From: Chlorocebus sabaeus | Lineage: Eukaryota; Chordata; Mammalia; Primates; Cercopithecidae | DNA: 64,000 bases | Assembly (NCBI RefSeq): GCF_047675955.1 | Contig: NC_132915.1 | Location: 51,846,026 to 51,910,025, forward strand | Reading direction: 5' to 3' | Part shown: in pieces, positions 46,720 to 58,280 of the stretch | Layout: each line of letters begins with the position of its first letter | How positions within the stretch are numbered: the stretch's first letter is position 1 | Notes under the pieces: generated by a model | What the model was told of the DNA's origin: nothing | Database searches by the model: none | Seen by the model: the letters and a program-made list of their open reading frames with translations, nothing else | Program-made: the position numbers and the translations under genes

Positions 46720-49700
46720 GTTTGGCAGGTGCACAAGTTGAGTACCCCAGGAACCAAACTCTAAAACAGAGTTTAGCATATAGGATGTTTATTAAATAGT
46801 GGTCTTGTAATCAATACCTGTGAAAGAAAGAAAGAAGTAGTCATCAGTAGAGAAATGTCAAGTTGTGATGTAGACTCAGTGACAGCCATAGTTGTTACCA
46901 TAAGAAGTTCTGGAGCTAGGATAACCCTCAGAATTGTTCTAAATTGGACTAATGATCTGATATTTATAATTTCTAATTTATTTATTTTGGATGCAGTCTA
47001 CCCAGGGAAGAGGCATTTCCTTGGGCAAGGAGGCTCTTTGCAGCTGAGATAATCCCTTAAATAGCTGACAGCTAAAGACTGACTATTGTCAACACTCCCA
47101 GCTTCTGGGGGAACAATTTCTTCATTGAAGGGATATTTGACCAACATGTGGTCAAATGTGGTAATCCCCCACAATCCATCTCTTGCCTGCTTAGATTGTT
47201 TTATTCATAAAATTTCTGGAAGCTTCCCAGAGATTGTTTTAGACATCTATTCATGGAGCAAAATTAAAAGCAAGTTTGTGGGAAGCAATAGGTACAATCA
47301 CCACAGCTGGCCTGGGTGTAGGGGGACAACTGATGCTCACTGTTTCTTTCACTATCCAGTCTATATTCCATTCACTGTCTACTACAATTTCCGCTGGAGT
47401 CTGAGGACTCTAAGTCCCTAGTCACCACACCTTTCTCAGACTAAAGTTGTTGCTGTTGTCCATTTATTTTCACAACTAGGCAAAGGAATACCAGAGGTAC
47501 CCAAGGAGACCACCTGAGTGTCACACATATTCTTTCCATCTTCACTGTGTAGCAGCAACCCCACCTCTTCCTAAGCATCATGGTCTATTGCCCCTGCCAA
47601 GATGATCCCTGATATTCTTGCATGCTGATATAAAGTTCCCAGTTGGCAGTCACAGCTTACAATTCAATGTGACCTTTGCTGTGTCCTCTGGCAGAAGTGC
47701 CCTGCCTTTGGGAACCCAGACCTCTAAACTTACAAAGCCTAGAATAGAAGGAATAGGAAAAATAAATCCCCAGGTGAGTCACTTGAAGTGATTTAAGTGA
47801 GCCTACTTGTTCTTTTGTTCTTGGTTCCTAGACCCATGTATTCTTCCTACTGTGAAGGGGAGGCATAGTTACATATGTTACTGATTCAATGAGCATACCA
47901 CAGCATGGAGGATTGTGTTGCATTCTCATAAAGCATTGCCTCCAAGCGGGATTTCTATTCTGCCAGTTCCTGAGTGGTGCTGTATGTTAAATGATTAGTT
48001 TATCTCATGGTCAGAGGCTTGCCTTAGTACCTCCTTTGCTGTAAACAAGGTTTCCTGGTTAGGCATTTTGTCATGTGGAATCCAGTAGCTAGGATTCCCT
48101 AAATCTTTAGACAATGGTATTAGTTGATGTCCTGCAAGCAGAGAAGACGATAAGAAAAGACAAAGATGGTCTTCTTGAAGCAGGCTGCTCTATTGGCAAC
48201 TCAGCATTGGCCTTTACTGATGACAATTGGATATTTGTGTTTGCAGTAGCAAAACCAGCTAACACAAATAGCAAGATCAATTAAGTTAATTAGATTCCAA
48301 GAGATTGGACCCATGTATAGCTTGGCCATTTCATGTAATCATAATGCCAGCACTGGAGTAGCTGATGACAGAGACTAATATCAAGTAGACAAGTTTTTGT
48401 CTTCTTCATTGTTCAGTGCTTCTTCCATGGTGGCTGCTCTCTAGTGAGTATTAGCATGCAACAAAAAAACTTTGTCATACTTCATGCTCTCTTCCAAGTA
48501 CCCATTCTACATGCCTCTACTACAGAACTTCTTATGCAGTATCTTCTCCTATCTTTCTTCCTTCAGGCTCCTAATCACTTAGCCAAGCCATTTGCTACTG
48601 TCCTTGAATTCACATATGTTCTGAACTTGAGTTAATTTTATTTTTTGACACAAAACATCTGAGTACATTCTGCCCCCAACCCCACCGCAGACCAAGAATC
48701 TGTACATTGGAAGGATTTTCTCTCACTATTCTTTCCATGCCCTCCTTGAGCGGGGCTATAATGCCGCTACTATCTAATTTCAGATTTTACCCATATGCTG
48801 AACTGACCCTTTTATGAATGAGTCATGTGATTTGTCTTCCACCCTTTGCTGAGTATAAGGATCCTCTTTTTGGTGATGGGTGTGAGCTGGGGGAGAGGTG
48901 CTGGTGGGTGACATGGGTGGTTTGGTAGTTTGCTTATACAGCTTGCATGGACTCTCTGATCCTGCTTGAGTTTAGTTCTAGATGTACCACTTAGAACTCT
49001 CAATAAATTGTTGCAGAATATTCTGATCTTAGAGCTTAGTGAGTTTGACAGAAACCAGCTCATGACAGATAGGTGTGGCTTAATTATCACTTGGTGCTCC
49101 ATGGTCAGTTCCTCCACCTATAGCAAGTCCAGTAGTATGCCAACAGTTGTTGTTTAAAAGGCATATGATTCTGATGGAACGTTCTTGCTCCAGACTCCCA
49201 GAAATCTTTGTTGTGATTTTCTCATTGGTACTTGCCATAATCTCTAAATGGCATCTTTTCTCATCACTGATACCACTAACGTCATAAAGTCTCCCCAGAT
49301 TTTATGCCATGGTACTTGCAGTGCACCCTCCCATCATATATCTAGCTGAGTTATGTTATGATTTAACTCTAATTATAGATTTTCTAGCCAAAAAGGGTAG
49401 TAGGAGCATGTGTTGTCTTGAGTAATATCTGAATCATCTTTAAGCAAGAGGGGAATACTAGCTTTTCATAGAGATGTTTCATCCACTTCTGCAAACTTGC
49501 AAGATCAAGGAGAACATGGAGACTATAAATATGCGTGGATGTCATTCCTAATGTCTCTAGCTTATTTGGTCCTTTGCCAAAGAGGATCCTGACTTGTGAA
49601 AGATAGGGTAAGTAGATAGGACTGGGCAGAGGGAGAAGTTGATCTGTGATACAATCTCCATGAAAAATTAGGGCAACCCCATGGGATTCTCTAAAGCTAG

Positions 49701-49960
49701 AAAGTTCTCTTGGAATTGTCTAAGTTGTATTGAGATGACCCGATTTTCATTGGTCATTGATCAGCCATTACTTGTGGGCCACCATAGGAAGAAATACAAA
49801 CTTAAATAATGTGGCTGTCTGCAGATGAGGCAATTCTGGAAGAGCAGATGCAGAAATCTGTTTACCAAGCACTCTTATGGGCTGGGCAACAAGTTTTCAT
49901 TGAAGGCGTTCTTTTGGCAGGACATCATAGAGTCTACTGCAGTAATTAAAAAGCATTCAG
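46720..49960 (-). mobile_element. ERVL-type endogenous retrovirus internal region, antisense, decayed
   Basis: About 3.2 kb that reads as the antisense strand of an ERVL/MaLR-related internal region, from recalled antisense blocks such as 'tttctttcactatccagtct', 'agttggcagtcacagcttac', 'tttgctgtgtcctctggcag' and 'cattacttgtgggccaccat'. On the minus strand near 47635-47700 one frame gives 'VLLPEDTAKVTLNCKL', a stop, then 'LPTGNF', resembling the dUTPase that ERVL elements encode. Stops and frame changes occur throughout, so no protein is made. No flanking LTRs were recognised. Short plus- and minus-strand frames inside (46855-47421, 48444-49157) are by-products. Confidence 0.6.
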
Positions 49961-50964
49961 TATAACTGTGAAGGTGGGGATATAAAAAAGAGTAAGCATT
50001 GTATTCATTTATTTTTACTTTCATAAAAGGATTCATACTCTACTAGAAGGCAAAGATATTACAAAAACATTAAAACACTGGTTTAACAAGACCAATGCGA
50101 TAGAGTGTGGAAAAGGGAGTAAATTACTTGAGCATGAAATTTAGCTCTGACTCTTAACAAAGTAGAGAAGCACAAAGGTTTACATGGTTTTTATTAGCTA
50201 ATAAAAGGAATCCTGGGTTTTTCTTTTCCCTAGTAAACTAACTCTTTCCTGTCTTTGAACTCCAAGAAGACTTTATTATGAGAGTCATTATAAAATGCAC
50301 TGAACGATATTCTAGATTGTAACTTCAAAACAGTTAAGTTGATCTACCTATGATTCTTATTTTGCCAAGCAGCTGAAATGCAGACATTGTGCTTATCGAA
50401 AAAAGATTCACATGCTTTAAAAACAAAAATAACATAATCATATTCACGGTTGACATATTGTAAGGTCATTTAAAGAGTCTGTATTGTACTTGTTGAAGAA
50501 GTAATTTGCAGAATGTAGGTTAGGACACGATTCTTCACCAAGATTAATCAAAAACATTTCCTTCAGCAACTGCTTTCTGAGTCTTAAATTTCACCATCAT
50601 TAGAGGTACTCACATGTGTGTTTGTGAGCATGTGTGAAAAAGGTACACCTCAGCATAGGGTTGTTTATTAATTTATTTCTATTTAACTTGATTCAATTTA
50701 TTGTTGACTAAGTGCAATTCTATGCTAAAAATGTGTGATTAGATAGGAAAGATGTCCTGTCTGAAAGATGTCCTGTCTAAAAGATGTCCAAACAGACTAT
50801 TTGTTTTCAAGAAGTTACAGTCTTGTAAGGAAAGAAAGAAAGATAATTATAAATGTGAATAGTTTCACAATACAAAAAGGTATTTATGATGGTCAAATGA
50901 AAAAGAGATGATAGTAACTGGGGATATTATTAAATATTTTGGGAAGGGGGAAGCATTCAAAATA
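49961..50964. other. unique non-coding DNA
   Basis: Nothing named apart from the tandem repeat at 50747-50789. Confidence 0.4.
50747..50789. repeat. 16-bp tandem repeat, 2.7 copies
   Basis: 'gaaagatgtcctgtct' is repeated perfectly at 50747-50762 and 50763-50778, then partially ('aaaagatgtcc') to 50789. Confidence 0.93.
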
Positions 50965-51025
50965 GGTCATAAAATGTGCCTAATATATAGTAAGCCCTCA
51001 ATAAATGTTACCAGTATTACTGGTG
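50965..51025 (+). mobile_element. MIR 3' end fragment
   Basis: 'gtgcctaatatatagtaagc' followed by 'cctcaataaatgttaccagt' matches the MIR 3' end. Confidence 0.6.
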
Positions 51026-51099
51026 AGTTTTTCCTTAATTGATACCTATTTGAATACTAATGGGAAAGTTTATAACATTGGCTGAACACTGCGCTTTTG

Positions 51100-51340
51100 A
51101 AAACTTAATCACATTTTTTCCTTAAGGCAACATCAAATTGATGAACCTTGTCTTCATTTTATAGAAAGAAGGAAGGAGAGAAAGAAAGAAGGGAGGAAGG
51201 GAGGGAAGAAAGAAAACAAATAAACATCTCTAAAAGAGATGAAAGTAATTTTCCCATGTCACATAAGTTAGTAGACTTAAGACCAGGGATCTGAATATAA
51301 GATTGTCTGTCTACAGAGCCCAATCTCTTTTATCATAGTC
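51100..51340 (-). mobile_element. MIR SINE (antisense), split by a GA microsatellite
   Basis: 'gtcttcattttatagaaaga' opens the antisense MIR where 'ccattttacagatgagg' is expected. A (GAAA)/(GGAA) tract at 51165-51218 intervenes. MIR resumes with 'taattttcccatgtcacata', 'agttagtagacttaagacca' and 'gtctacagagcccaatctct'. Confidence 0.65.
51165..51218. repeat. (GAAA)n/(GGAA)n purine microsatellite
   Basis: 'gaaagaaggaaggagagaaa' followed by 'gaaagaagggaggaagggag'. It appears to have expanded within the antisense MIR. Confidence 0.9.
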
Positions 51341-53124
51341 TTCTATTACTTCTAGAAATTGTTATCAATTATGAAAAATTATTCCAAATTATTTACTGTG
51401 AAAGGAGTGATTGTTTCAGAATACACAACATTGTTCTTGGAGAAGAGTATTGTAAGAGGAAGCTTCTCTCTCTTTGCTGCCTTTTAGTCAGTCTCCTACT
51501 TTACTGAAGGCTTCAAAATGTTATTTTCTTTCACATAGAGACTGAAAAGTGTTATATTATGATTTCAATGATTTACTCTGACCACAAATAACCATATTAT
51601 GAAAAGGGCCTAGAAGAAAAAATTATATATCCATCTATAATCACTGGTTCGGGGCAGTTCTGTCACTTGCAATTGAATAATGATTGCTTCATTTCTACGT
51701 GCTTTAAATTATTTAGGATTTCAAATTACTAATATGCAAATTCCTTTTTATTTACTTAGATGGAATGAATGCCAAAAATTTCTCTTCTGGATACTTGTGG
51801 GCCACTCAAGGTATGATACTGATTTTCGAACACTGTAGCGCTTAAATTTTTAGAGCTGTGGAATTTCAAAGGGCTTTTACAAAATGAAAACAATACAACC
51901 CTGAGAAGTAGGTCATGAAACAACAATAAACAATACCCCTACAAGGTGCTGCAGTTGTGGATGAACTGGTAACAGGGAAACAATGGAGAAGGGGCCAAGA
52001 AGCTAGAAAGAGAGATGAGGGTAGTGGTCAGTACGTTAAAATGAAAATTAAACACCTGACTGAAAATTTGTATCTTATGATATATTTACTTGCACATGCG
52101 CAACTTAAACTTATTTCTGAAGATTTATACATTTATATGAAATTGATTGATGATATTTTAAGCCCTTTGGAGTTTGAAATTAAGCAATTCAATAATTGTA
52201 TAATGTTCAATGTAATTAATATAATCCTGCCTATGAAAGTATTTTTTCTATGTCTTCTAAAATGAAAGTCTTTCTATGGCTTCTAAAATGAAAGTACATT
52301 GCAAAGGAAATTCCATTCTAGCAAGGGAGATTCTATCCTGATCTACTGATCCATAAATTATCACAGTGACAATTATGGACTCAAATAATGGACTCAAAAG
52401 TCTTTCCTAGAACCTTAATAGGTTTAAATTATTTAATCCCTCTAGAAAAATGGAGATTTGGGACTTAACTTAAAAGCCAATACATTAGCTGGAAATTCAT
52501 AACTACTAAATGCCCAATGCATTCCATGTTTGTGTTCTTTTTTCTTTTACCCAAATTCAATGTTTGCTAATAAAATAGTATGAGATTTTTACTTCAGTAC
52601 AGACCCACTTAGGCAGTCTGGCCCTGTATGTTAGCTACTTCCTTCTCAATTCCATATTTACTTTGCTTATTAAAGCATTAAATATCAGACACGGCCATCA
52701 ACCACTAATTCCTTTTCTTAGGATTGAATTTACTAAGTGAAACCAATATGAAGTGAAGAAATGGCTTGACATTTAATTACTACAAATTGCTATCAACTAC
52801 TAAACACTACTACAAATTACCTGACAAATGGACAAATGCTGTTTTTGATAATAAGAATTTCAATGAGTAATTTTACTTTAATTTATTAGTTAGACTGCCC
52901 TTTGGGTATAATTGTCTCCTCTTCAGGTAGTCTCAGCAGAAAGTTAAATGGCCAAATGAATTCAGAGATTCAAATCCTGCCTCCTATTTGGAAGAATGTA
53001 AGTGAGAAAAAGGAGACCATCCTATTGGAGGTAGTAGATTTTTGTTTATTTTCTCCAAGAAAGTTGTTGTGATATTTCTTTTCTTAATCTTCCATGTCTT
53101 TAACAAATCCATTATTTAATAAAG
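51341..53124. other. unique non-coding DNA
   Basis: No transposon named. Holds the 26-bp tandem duplication at 52245-52296. The 102-codon frame at 51957-52265 has no domain. Confidence 0.4.
52245..52296. repeat. 26-bp tandem duplication
   Basis: Two adjacent 26-bp units (52245-52270, 52271-52296) sharing 'cttctaaaatgaaagt' and differing at two positions. Confidence 0.92.
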
Positions 53125-53260
53125 GCAATGGAGCATGGTAGAAAGAATTGGAAGTTTAAGAACCATGGTTCTAGTCGTAATTCTTTCACTATAAAATATT
53201 GCACCTAAGAAAGTGTAAGGCACTTTTCTCCTCTGGACTTGTTTCTCCATTTGCACAGAG
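53125..53260 (+). mobile_element. MIR SINE, 5' half
   Basis: 'ggagcatggtagaaagaatt', 'ggttctagtcgtaattcttt' and 'cctctggacttgtttctcca' follow the MIR core with strong drift. Confidence 0.5.
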
Positions 53261-55139
53261 AAGAGTGTATTATTAACTCTTTTTTTATTACGACTAAAAT
53301 TAATCCTACCACAAATAATTCAAGCATAAAAAATATTTTATTTGTTCAGAAACCCAAGGTGCAAGAATGGCCAAAACAAACCAAATTCACCAGAATGCTC
53401 TCTCTGTATCTTTTTCTTTCTCTTACTTTGAGTTAGTGAGTGAGTGAGAGAATGCATATGTGTGTGTGTGTGTGCGTGTGCATGTGTGCATGCACTCTCT
53501 ATTTCTGGTTGCTTTTTCTTAGTCTATGTTAACTTCATTCTCAGCAAGGAATTTACCATATGGTAACCTTTAAAATACACAGGTTTTCTTACAACCAAAA
53601 ATTCCAGCCTAAAAGTTTTCCACAAATCCCCGAGACTTAGTTTCTGTATCCAGAGAGATGGAGTGTACTAATGAGTTAACACAGAATCACCTAACAAGAC
53701 TAATTCAATAGTGGGCTGAGAGTAGGAAACTTGTAAGTCCCTTGGGAAAACAGAAGCCCTGCTATGAGATAAATGTGGAGTGAATACTAGGCACACCAAA
53801 TAATAGATGTATATTGTAACAGGGCTGGAAGAGATTTCCATTCTTCCATTCATTCATTTGTTCTCTTAAAGAACTGTAATACAATATTGGTCAAGACTGA
53901 CATGGTCTTTGCCTTCATGCAACATACAATAAATGGAAGCTATATTAAAATGAAAATCTATAAAGCTATGTAATTATATGTAACATCTCTTATTGTATGA
54001 TGTTTAGCTTGGCACTCTTTTCAGCATCTAGTAAACTCATTTCTCACTTGCCTATAACATTATTTCTAATTTCTCACAGATCATTGGCCTTATGCTAATT
54101 TGTACTACTATTTTCACACTTTGGAGGGAGTCAGTTGCCTGTAGCCATCTTTTATCATACATGATTAAGGAATATTCACAGAGAGTGATTTCCATACCCA
54201 AAGCATTTAGTGTGGCACCATTTGGCATAAAATGGGAGCCAAAAACAAATTGTTACTGTCTTGGTGACTACACAACTAAATTCTTTCTTTCTCAGAAATT
54301 GATATTGTCTATATTAGCTATTTCCTGAAATTACTGACAGAGTTGGTTGATATTTTTTGGAATGGGTGAATAACACATGTTGCTTCTTTTGTTTTTCTAA
54401 GAAAGACGTGGAGTCTTTTCTTAACATTAGAGTTTCACCCAGTGTCTTTGATACATTGGTAGTTATTTTTGTCATTTGTGTAATGTTTGTAATTTTGAGA
54501 CTTTTCATGGAGGCAAATCTGTGTGTTTCGTGGGCAATTTGCTCCTAACCTTTCCTAACTAGTATGACTGGAATATTGTCCTTCTTTTTTTAATCAATAT
54601 AAATCGCCATGAAGAATATGTGAATTTCTAAAGGTAGACCAGAAAATATTTTTATAAAATAGCATCATCCTCTTGGTCAAAGTAGGATTACAGGGACAAA
54701 CAATAATCTTGATTCGTTACACAGTAGAATCTGGGTACCAATATTTCCAACTTTTGGTGAGACAGTGGGAGTTTAGTGAGGGATGAAACAACATTACAAC
54801 TTGGCTGATACAGAACAGTCTTCTAGTTGATACTGGGCATATAAGAATTGGCACATCTATTTGGAACTGAGAGTTAATAGAAAAATTTTTTAAATGCTTA
54901 AACTTTATGGAAATTCTTCAAAAAGTGATCTTTAAGCTAAGACCAGCAGGATTCTTCCTGCACTAAGAGGATTCATAGTTGGCACACAGACAACTTTTTG
55001 AGAATGCCCAATAAAGACATCACATCTTTTGGTCAAACAAATTTCAAAAGGGATCCCTCCTTGGTTAGATGCAACTCCTGCAAGAACGTCAGTCCTACTT
55101 ACTGCCTTGAACTGAGGCAATAAAATTTTGGCTTGTACA
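53261..55139. other. unique non-coding DNA
   Basis: No transposon named. Holds a TG microsatellite at 53455-53493. Confidence 0.4.
53455..53493. repeat. (TG)n microsatellite
   Basis: 'atatgtgtgtgtgtgtgtgc' followed by 'gtgtgcatgtgtgcatgc'. Confidence 0.9.
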
Positions 55140-55345
55140 TTTTAGGTCGTGGATTCAAAATTTAATTTAGGAGAGAGATCTTGGGCTAGCTACTTAATTT
55201 CACAAACCTCACTTTTTCTAATCTGTAAAATGAGATAACTATACTTATTTTATAAATCATGTATGTTAAAGAGTAATGTAGGTAAATTGTCTATCACATG
55301 GTCTGCCATCATCCAGACCAAGCACTCAATGAATAAATACTAGCT
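55140..55345 (+). mobile_element. MIR SINE
   Basis: 'ggtcgtggattcaaaattta', 'cttgggctagctacttaatt', 'ttctaatctgtaaaatgaga' and 'caagcactcaatgaataaat' trace the MIR core to 3' end. Confidence 0.75.
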
Positions 55346-55510
55346 CTGATTTTATTATTTTGTTTGTAATAATAGTAATAACATATTATTACAACTTTAT
55401 TTTAATCTCTCATATCATATATCAAATGACTGCTTATAATTTTTAACCTTACTTTTACCCAAATGTCAGTTCCATGACTGGGTATTTTAATAATTCTTTT
55501 TTTTTTTGAC

Positions 55511-55808
55511 TTTTTTTGTTTTATTATTATACTTTAAGTTCTAGGGTACATGTGCATAACGTGCAGGTTTGTTACATATGTATACTTGTGCCATGTTGGC
55601 ATGCTGCACACATCAACTCGTCAGCACCCATCAACTCGTCATTTACATCAGGTATAACTCCCAATGCAATCCCTCCCCCCTACCCGCCTCCCCATGATAG
55701 GCCCCGGTGTATGATGTTCCCCTTCCCAAGTCTAAGTGATCTCATTGTTGAGTTCCCACCTATGAGTGAGAACATGCGGTGTTTGGTTTTCTGTTCTTGC
55801 GATAGTTT
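55511..55808 (-). mobile_element. L1PA-type L1, 3' UTR, antisense, 5'-truncated
   Basis: After a T-rich tail (55497-55518) the plus strand reads 'ttattattatactttaagtt', 'ctagggtacatgtgcataac', 'tgttacatatgtatacttgt', 'catgataggccccggtgtat' and 'gaacatgcggtgtttggttt'. This is the well-known 3' end of primate L1. It stops at 'cttgcgatagttt', so only about 300 bp inserted. 'catcaactcgtca' occurs twice in tandem (about 55613-55640), which the L1 consensus has once. The 107-codon frame at 55516-55839 is a by-product. Confidence 0.93.
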
Positions 55809-58064
55809 TCTTATTGAGAAGATTGGAGGAAGGAAGTAAGACTAAAGCTACAATTGGTTAAAAAAAAAAGAAAAAAGAAAAGAAAAATTCAGCAGGCATT
55901 CATATTAGCTAGGACAAAGAATATTTTGTCACTTCTTTGTAATATCTATAGAATGGTTTTAACTTAGTCCACCATGATCACAGAGTGGACTTGTCTAAAG
56001 TTGTTTTGCATAAACAATTCTGTAAATTATCTATGTACAACAGAAGAATACCACAGCCTTACTGTGAGTGTGAGGGCTCCTCCTGGCTGAGAGGTTGCTT
56101 TTCTCTTTCTTACTGTGCAGTATACCACATTGTTGCAAGCTATTGTACAACAAAATCGTGTCCAAGGGGGTGACCAGGGTAGTGAAGGATTTAAAAACAA
56201 TATTTTATGAATAATACTTTAAAGAATTTGAATTAGGATTGAGGATTTTAGCCACAGGGAAGTGGATCATTGAAATTGGCTAACTGACAACTATTTCCAA
56301 ATATGTGAAGGTTGTCCACATATATGAGGTATGTCTAGGGTTGTTACTAAGCTGAATGGAAGTTTTACAAAAATAGGAAAGCTCTCATTATTTTTAAACT
56401 GTTAGATATATAAAGCAGAAAAATGAGTAGTTCTTTTTCATGATGGGATATGCTGTCATTGGATGTATTCATGAAGAATCTGGATAAACTGCTGGAGCTA
56501 TTGTGGTGGGACAGCAATTCATTAAATTGCATTGGTTCACACTATATATCTTAAATTCTCTGGCTATAGAAACAAGTAAGATGAAATACAAAGATAAACT
56601 CCTGGATGACTAAGGCTCAAACTCAGACTTTTGTTTTATTTCATTAAAACAGAAAATTGTCCACTTCTCTCAATGTCCGCTCTCTTCCATTCTCCATCTG
56701 ACTTTCTCTGAGTAGACACAGATGAGCTATAATCAGGGATTTGTAATTCTTCTGGAATGACAAATACATTGACATTCTCCCTGCCAATGACAATACTGCA
56801 AATTCATGCTTGTCCAAATTTCATTCATTTACTGAAGGGCAAGTTGGAAACAGTCCAAGGCATTAAAACTGCCATAACCATTTGGGTAAACTGTCAATAA
56901 GCTTTCCAGGAACTCTGAGGTTGACTTAATTGAGAAGAGTAGTTGTTTTTTTTTTTTTTTTTTTTGCCTGCCCTGCTCTTTGGATATCTGGGAATGGGTG
57001 ACCTTGTGAATCACTTCTTGATGAGTAATTTATAAGATTTTTTAGGATGGCAGCAAATGAAAATGGAGACCTTAAGGGAAAAATTTGAAAGTCATCTTTT
57101 AAATTCTAAATAACGTTGGGATTTAAATATCTCTCTTTATTACATTGTAAGTCTTAAAATGAACATTAGTTCAAATATTTGGAGGATGCTGCTGAGATCC
57201 TGTTGTCAGAATGCCTATCCCTGGCGTTGAATAGGCAGTTGACAATGGGGAACTGGGAACAACTCCACTGGGCTGGTTAATGAAGGACTTAATGAATCTG
57301 ACCCTTTTTATATTGTGCTATTTGATTTGGCCATCAGAGCAATTGCCATTTTCACTTAACTGCTTTCATTCCTATCTTATCCATATTTGCATTTCTTATA
57401 TTTCTGATCACAGAGTCACTGTGATAAAAATGGATTTTAGAGAGGTCATTGGAATTTATTATTAAATGACATTCCATAAAGATTCTTTGAGGTATTTTTA
57501 TCATCATTCACACTTCTGAGAGGGGATTGAGCGTGACCAGCTCTATACACAGGTGACACTCATAAAGCCCTCCCTCTGAAAGGAGTTCTCCTACAATTGA
57601 TGCCACTCTCCTCATTGTACCTTGCGCAGTGATCATCAAATAGTAATAGTATAACACATTTCATAAGTGCTAGAATACATTTTGGGATTATCTGCATAAA
57701 GAATATTTTCACCTTTTGTTTTTATTTACAGTTCTATTTGTGAGATTGTAAGACTGTCTAAATAGCTATATGTAATTTTCCTTAGACTTACCCAATTTTT
57801 GCTTTTTCCTACTAAAATTTAACAATATTGCATTAATAAAATTACTATGACTGCTTTTCTATTAATAAAGTCTAAATGTCCCCATGCTATCTTGAGAAGT
57901 CAAATGTGCTGCCCTGTAAAGCAGCAAACTGGGCGTCATTGCTGGGAAATATCAAGAAACCTAAAATCAAACTGCTTAATTCTCACCAGTCATAAAATTA
58001 AATGACAATAAATGTTAAATTCCCCAAATCAAGGTCACCATGATTATCCAAACAAGTCGCTGTG
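55809..58064. other. unique non-coding DNA
   Basis: No transposon named. Includes A-rich 55859-55886 and T21 at 56946-56966. 56400-56560 has a faint likeness to an old mammalian interspersed repeat that I could not name. Confidence 0.35.
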
Positions 58065-58280
58065 GAATAATAATTAAGCCTGAGGACTTGGTGCTAGACC
58101 ACTAGGGTTCCTATGGAGTGTGACTTCAGACTTCTCCTTGTGCTTCCATTTCTGTAGGTATAAATATAGACAATTTTATCAACTTCACAGAGTCTCTGTG
58201 GAGATTAAATGATATAATAGGGTAAGGCATTTAGAACAATGCCTGGCACATGGTAGATGTTCAGTATATGTTAAATAGTA
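58065..58280 (+). mobile_element. MIR SINE
   Basis: 'cctgaggacttggtgctaga', 'ctctgtggagattaaatgat', 'tagaacaatgcctggcacat' and 'ggtagatgttcagtatatgt' trace the MIR, with its 3' half well preserved. Confidence 0.8.
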
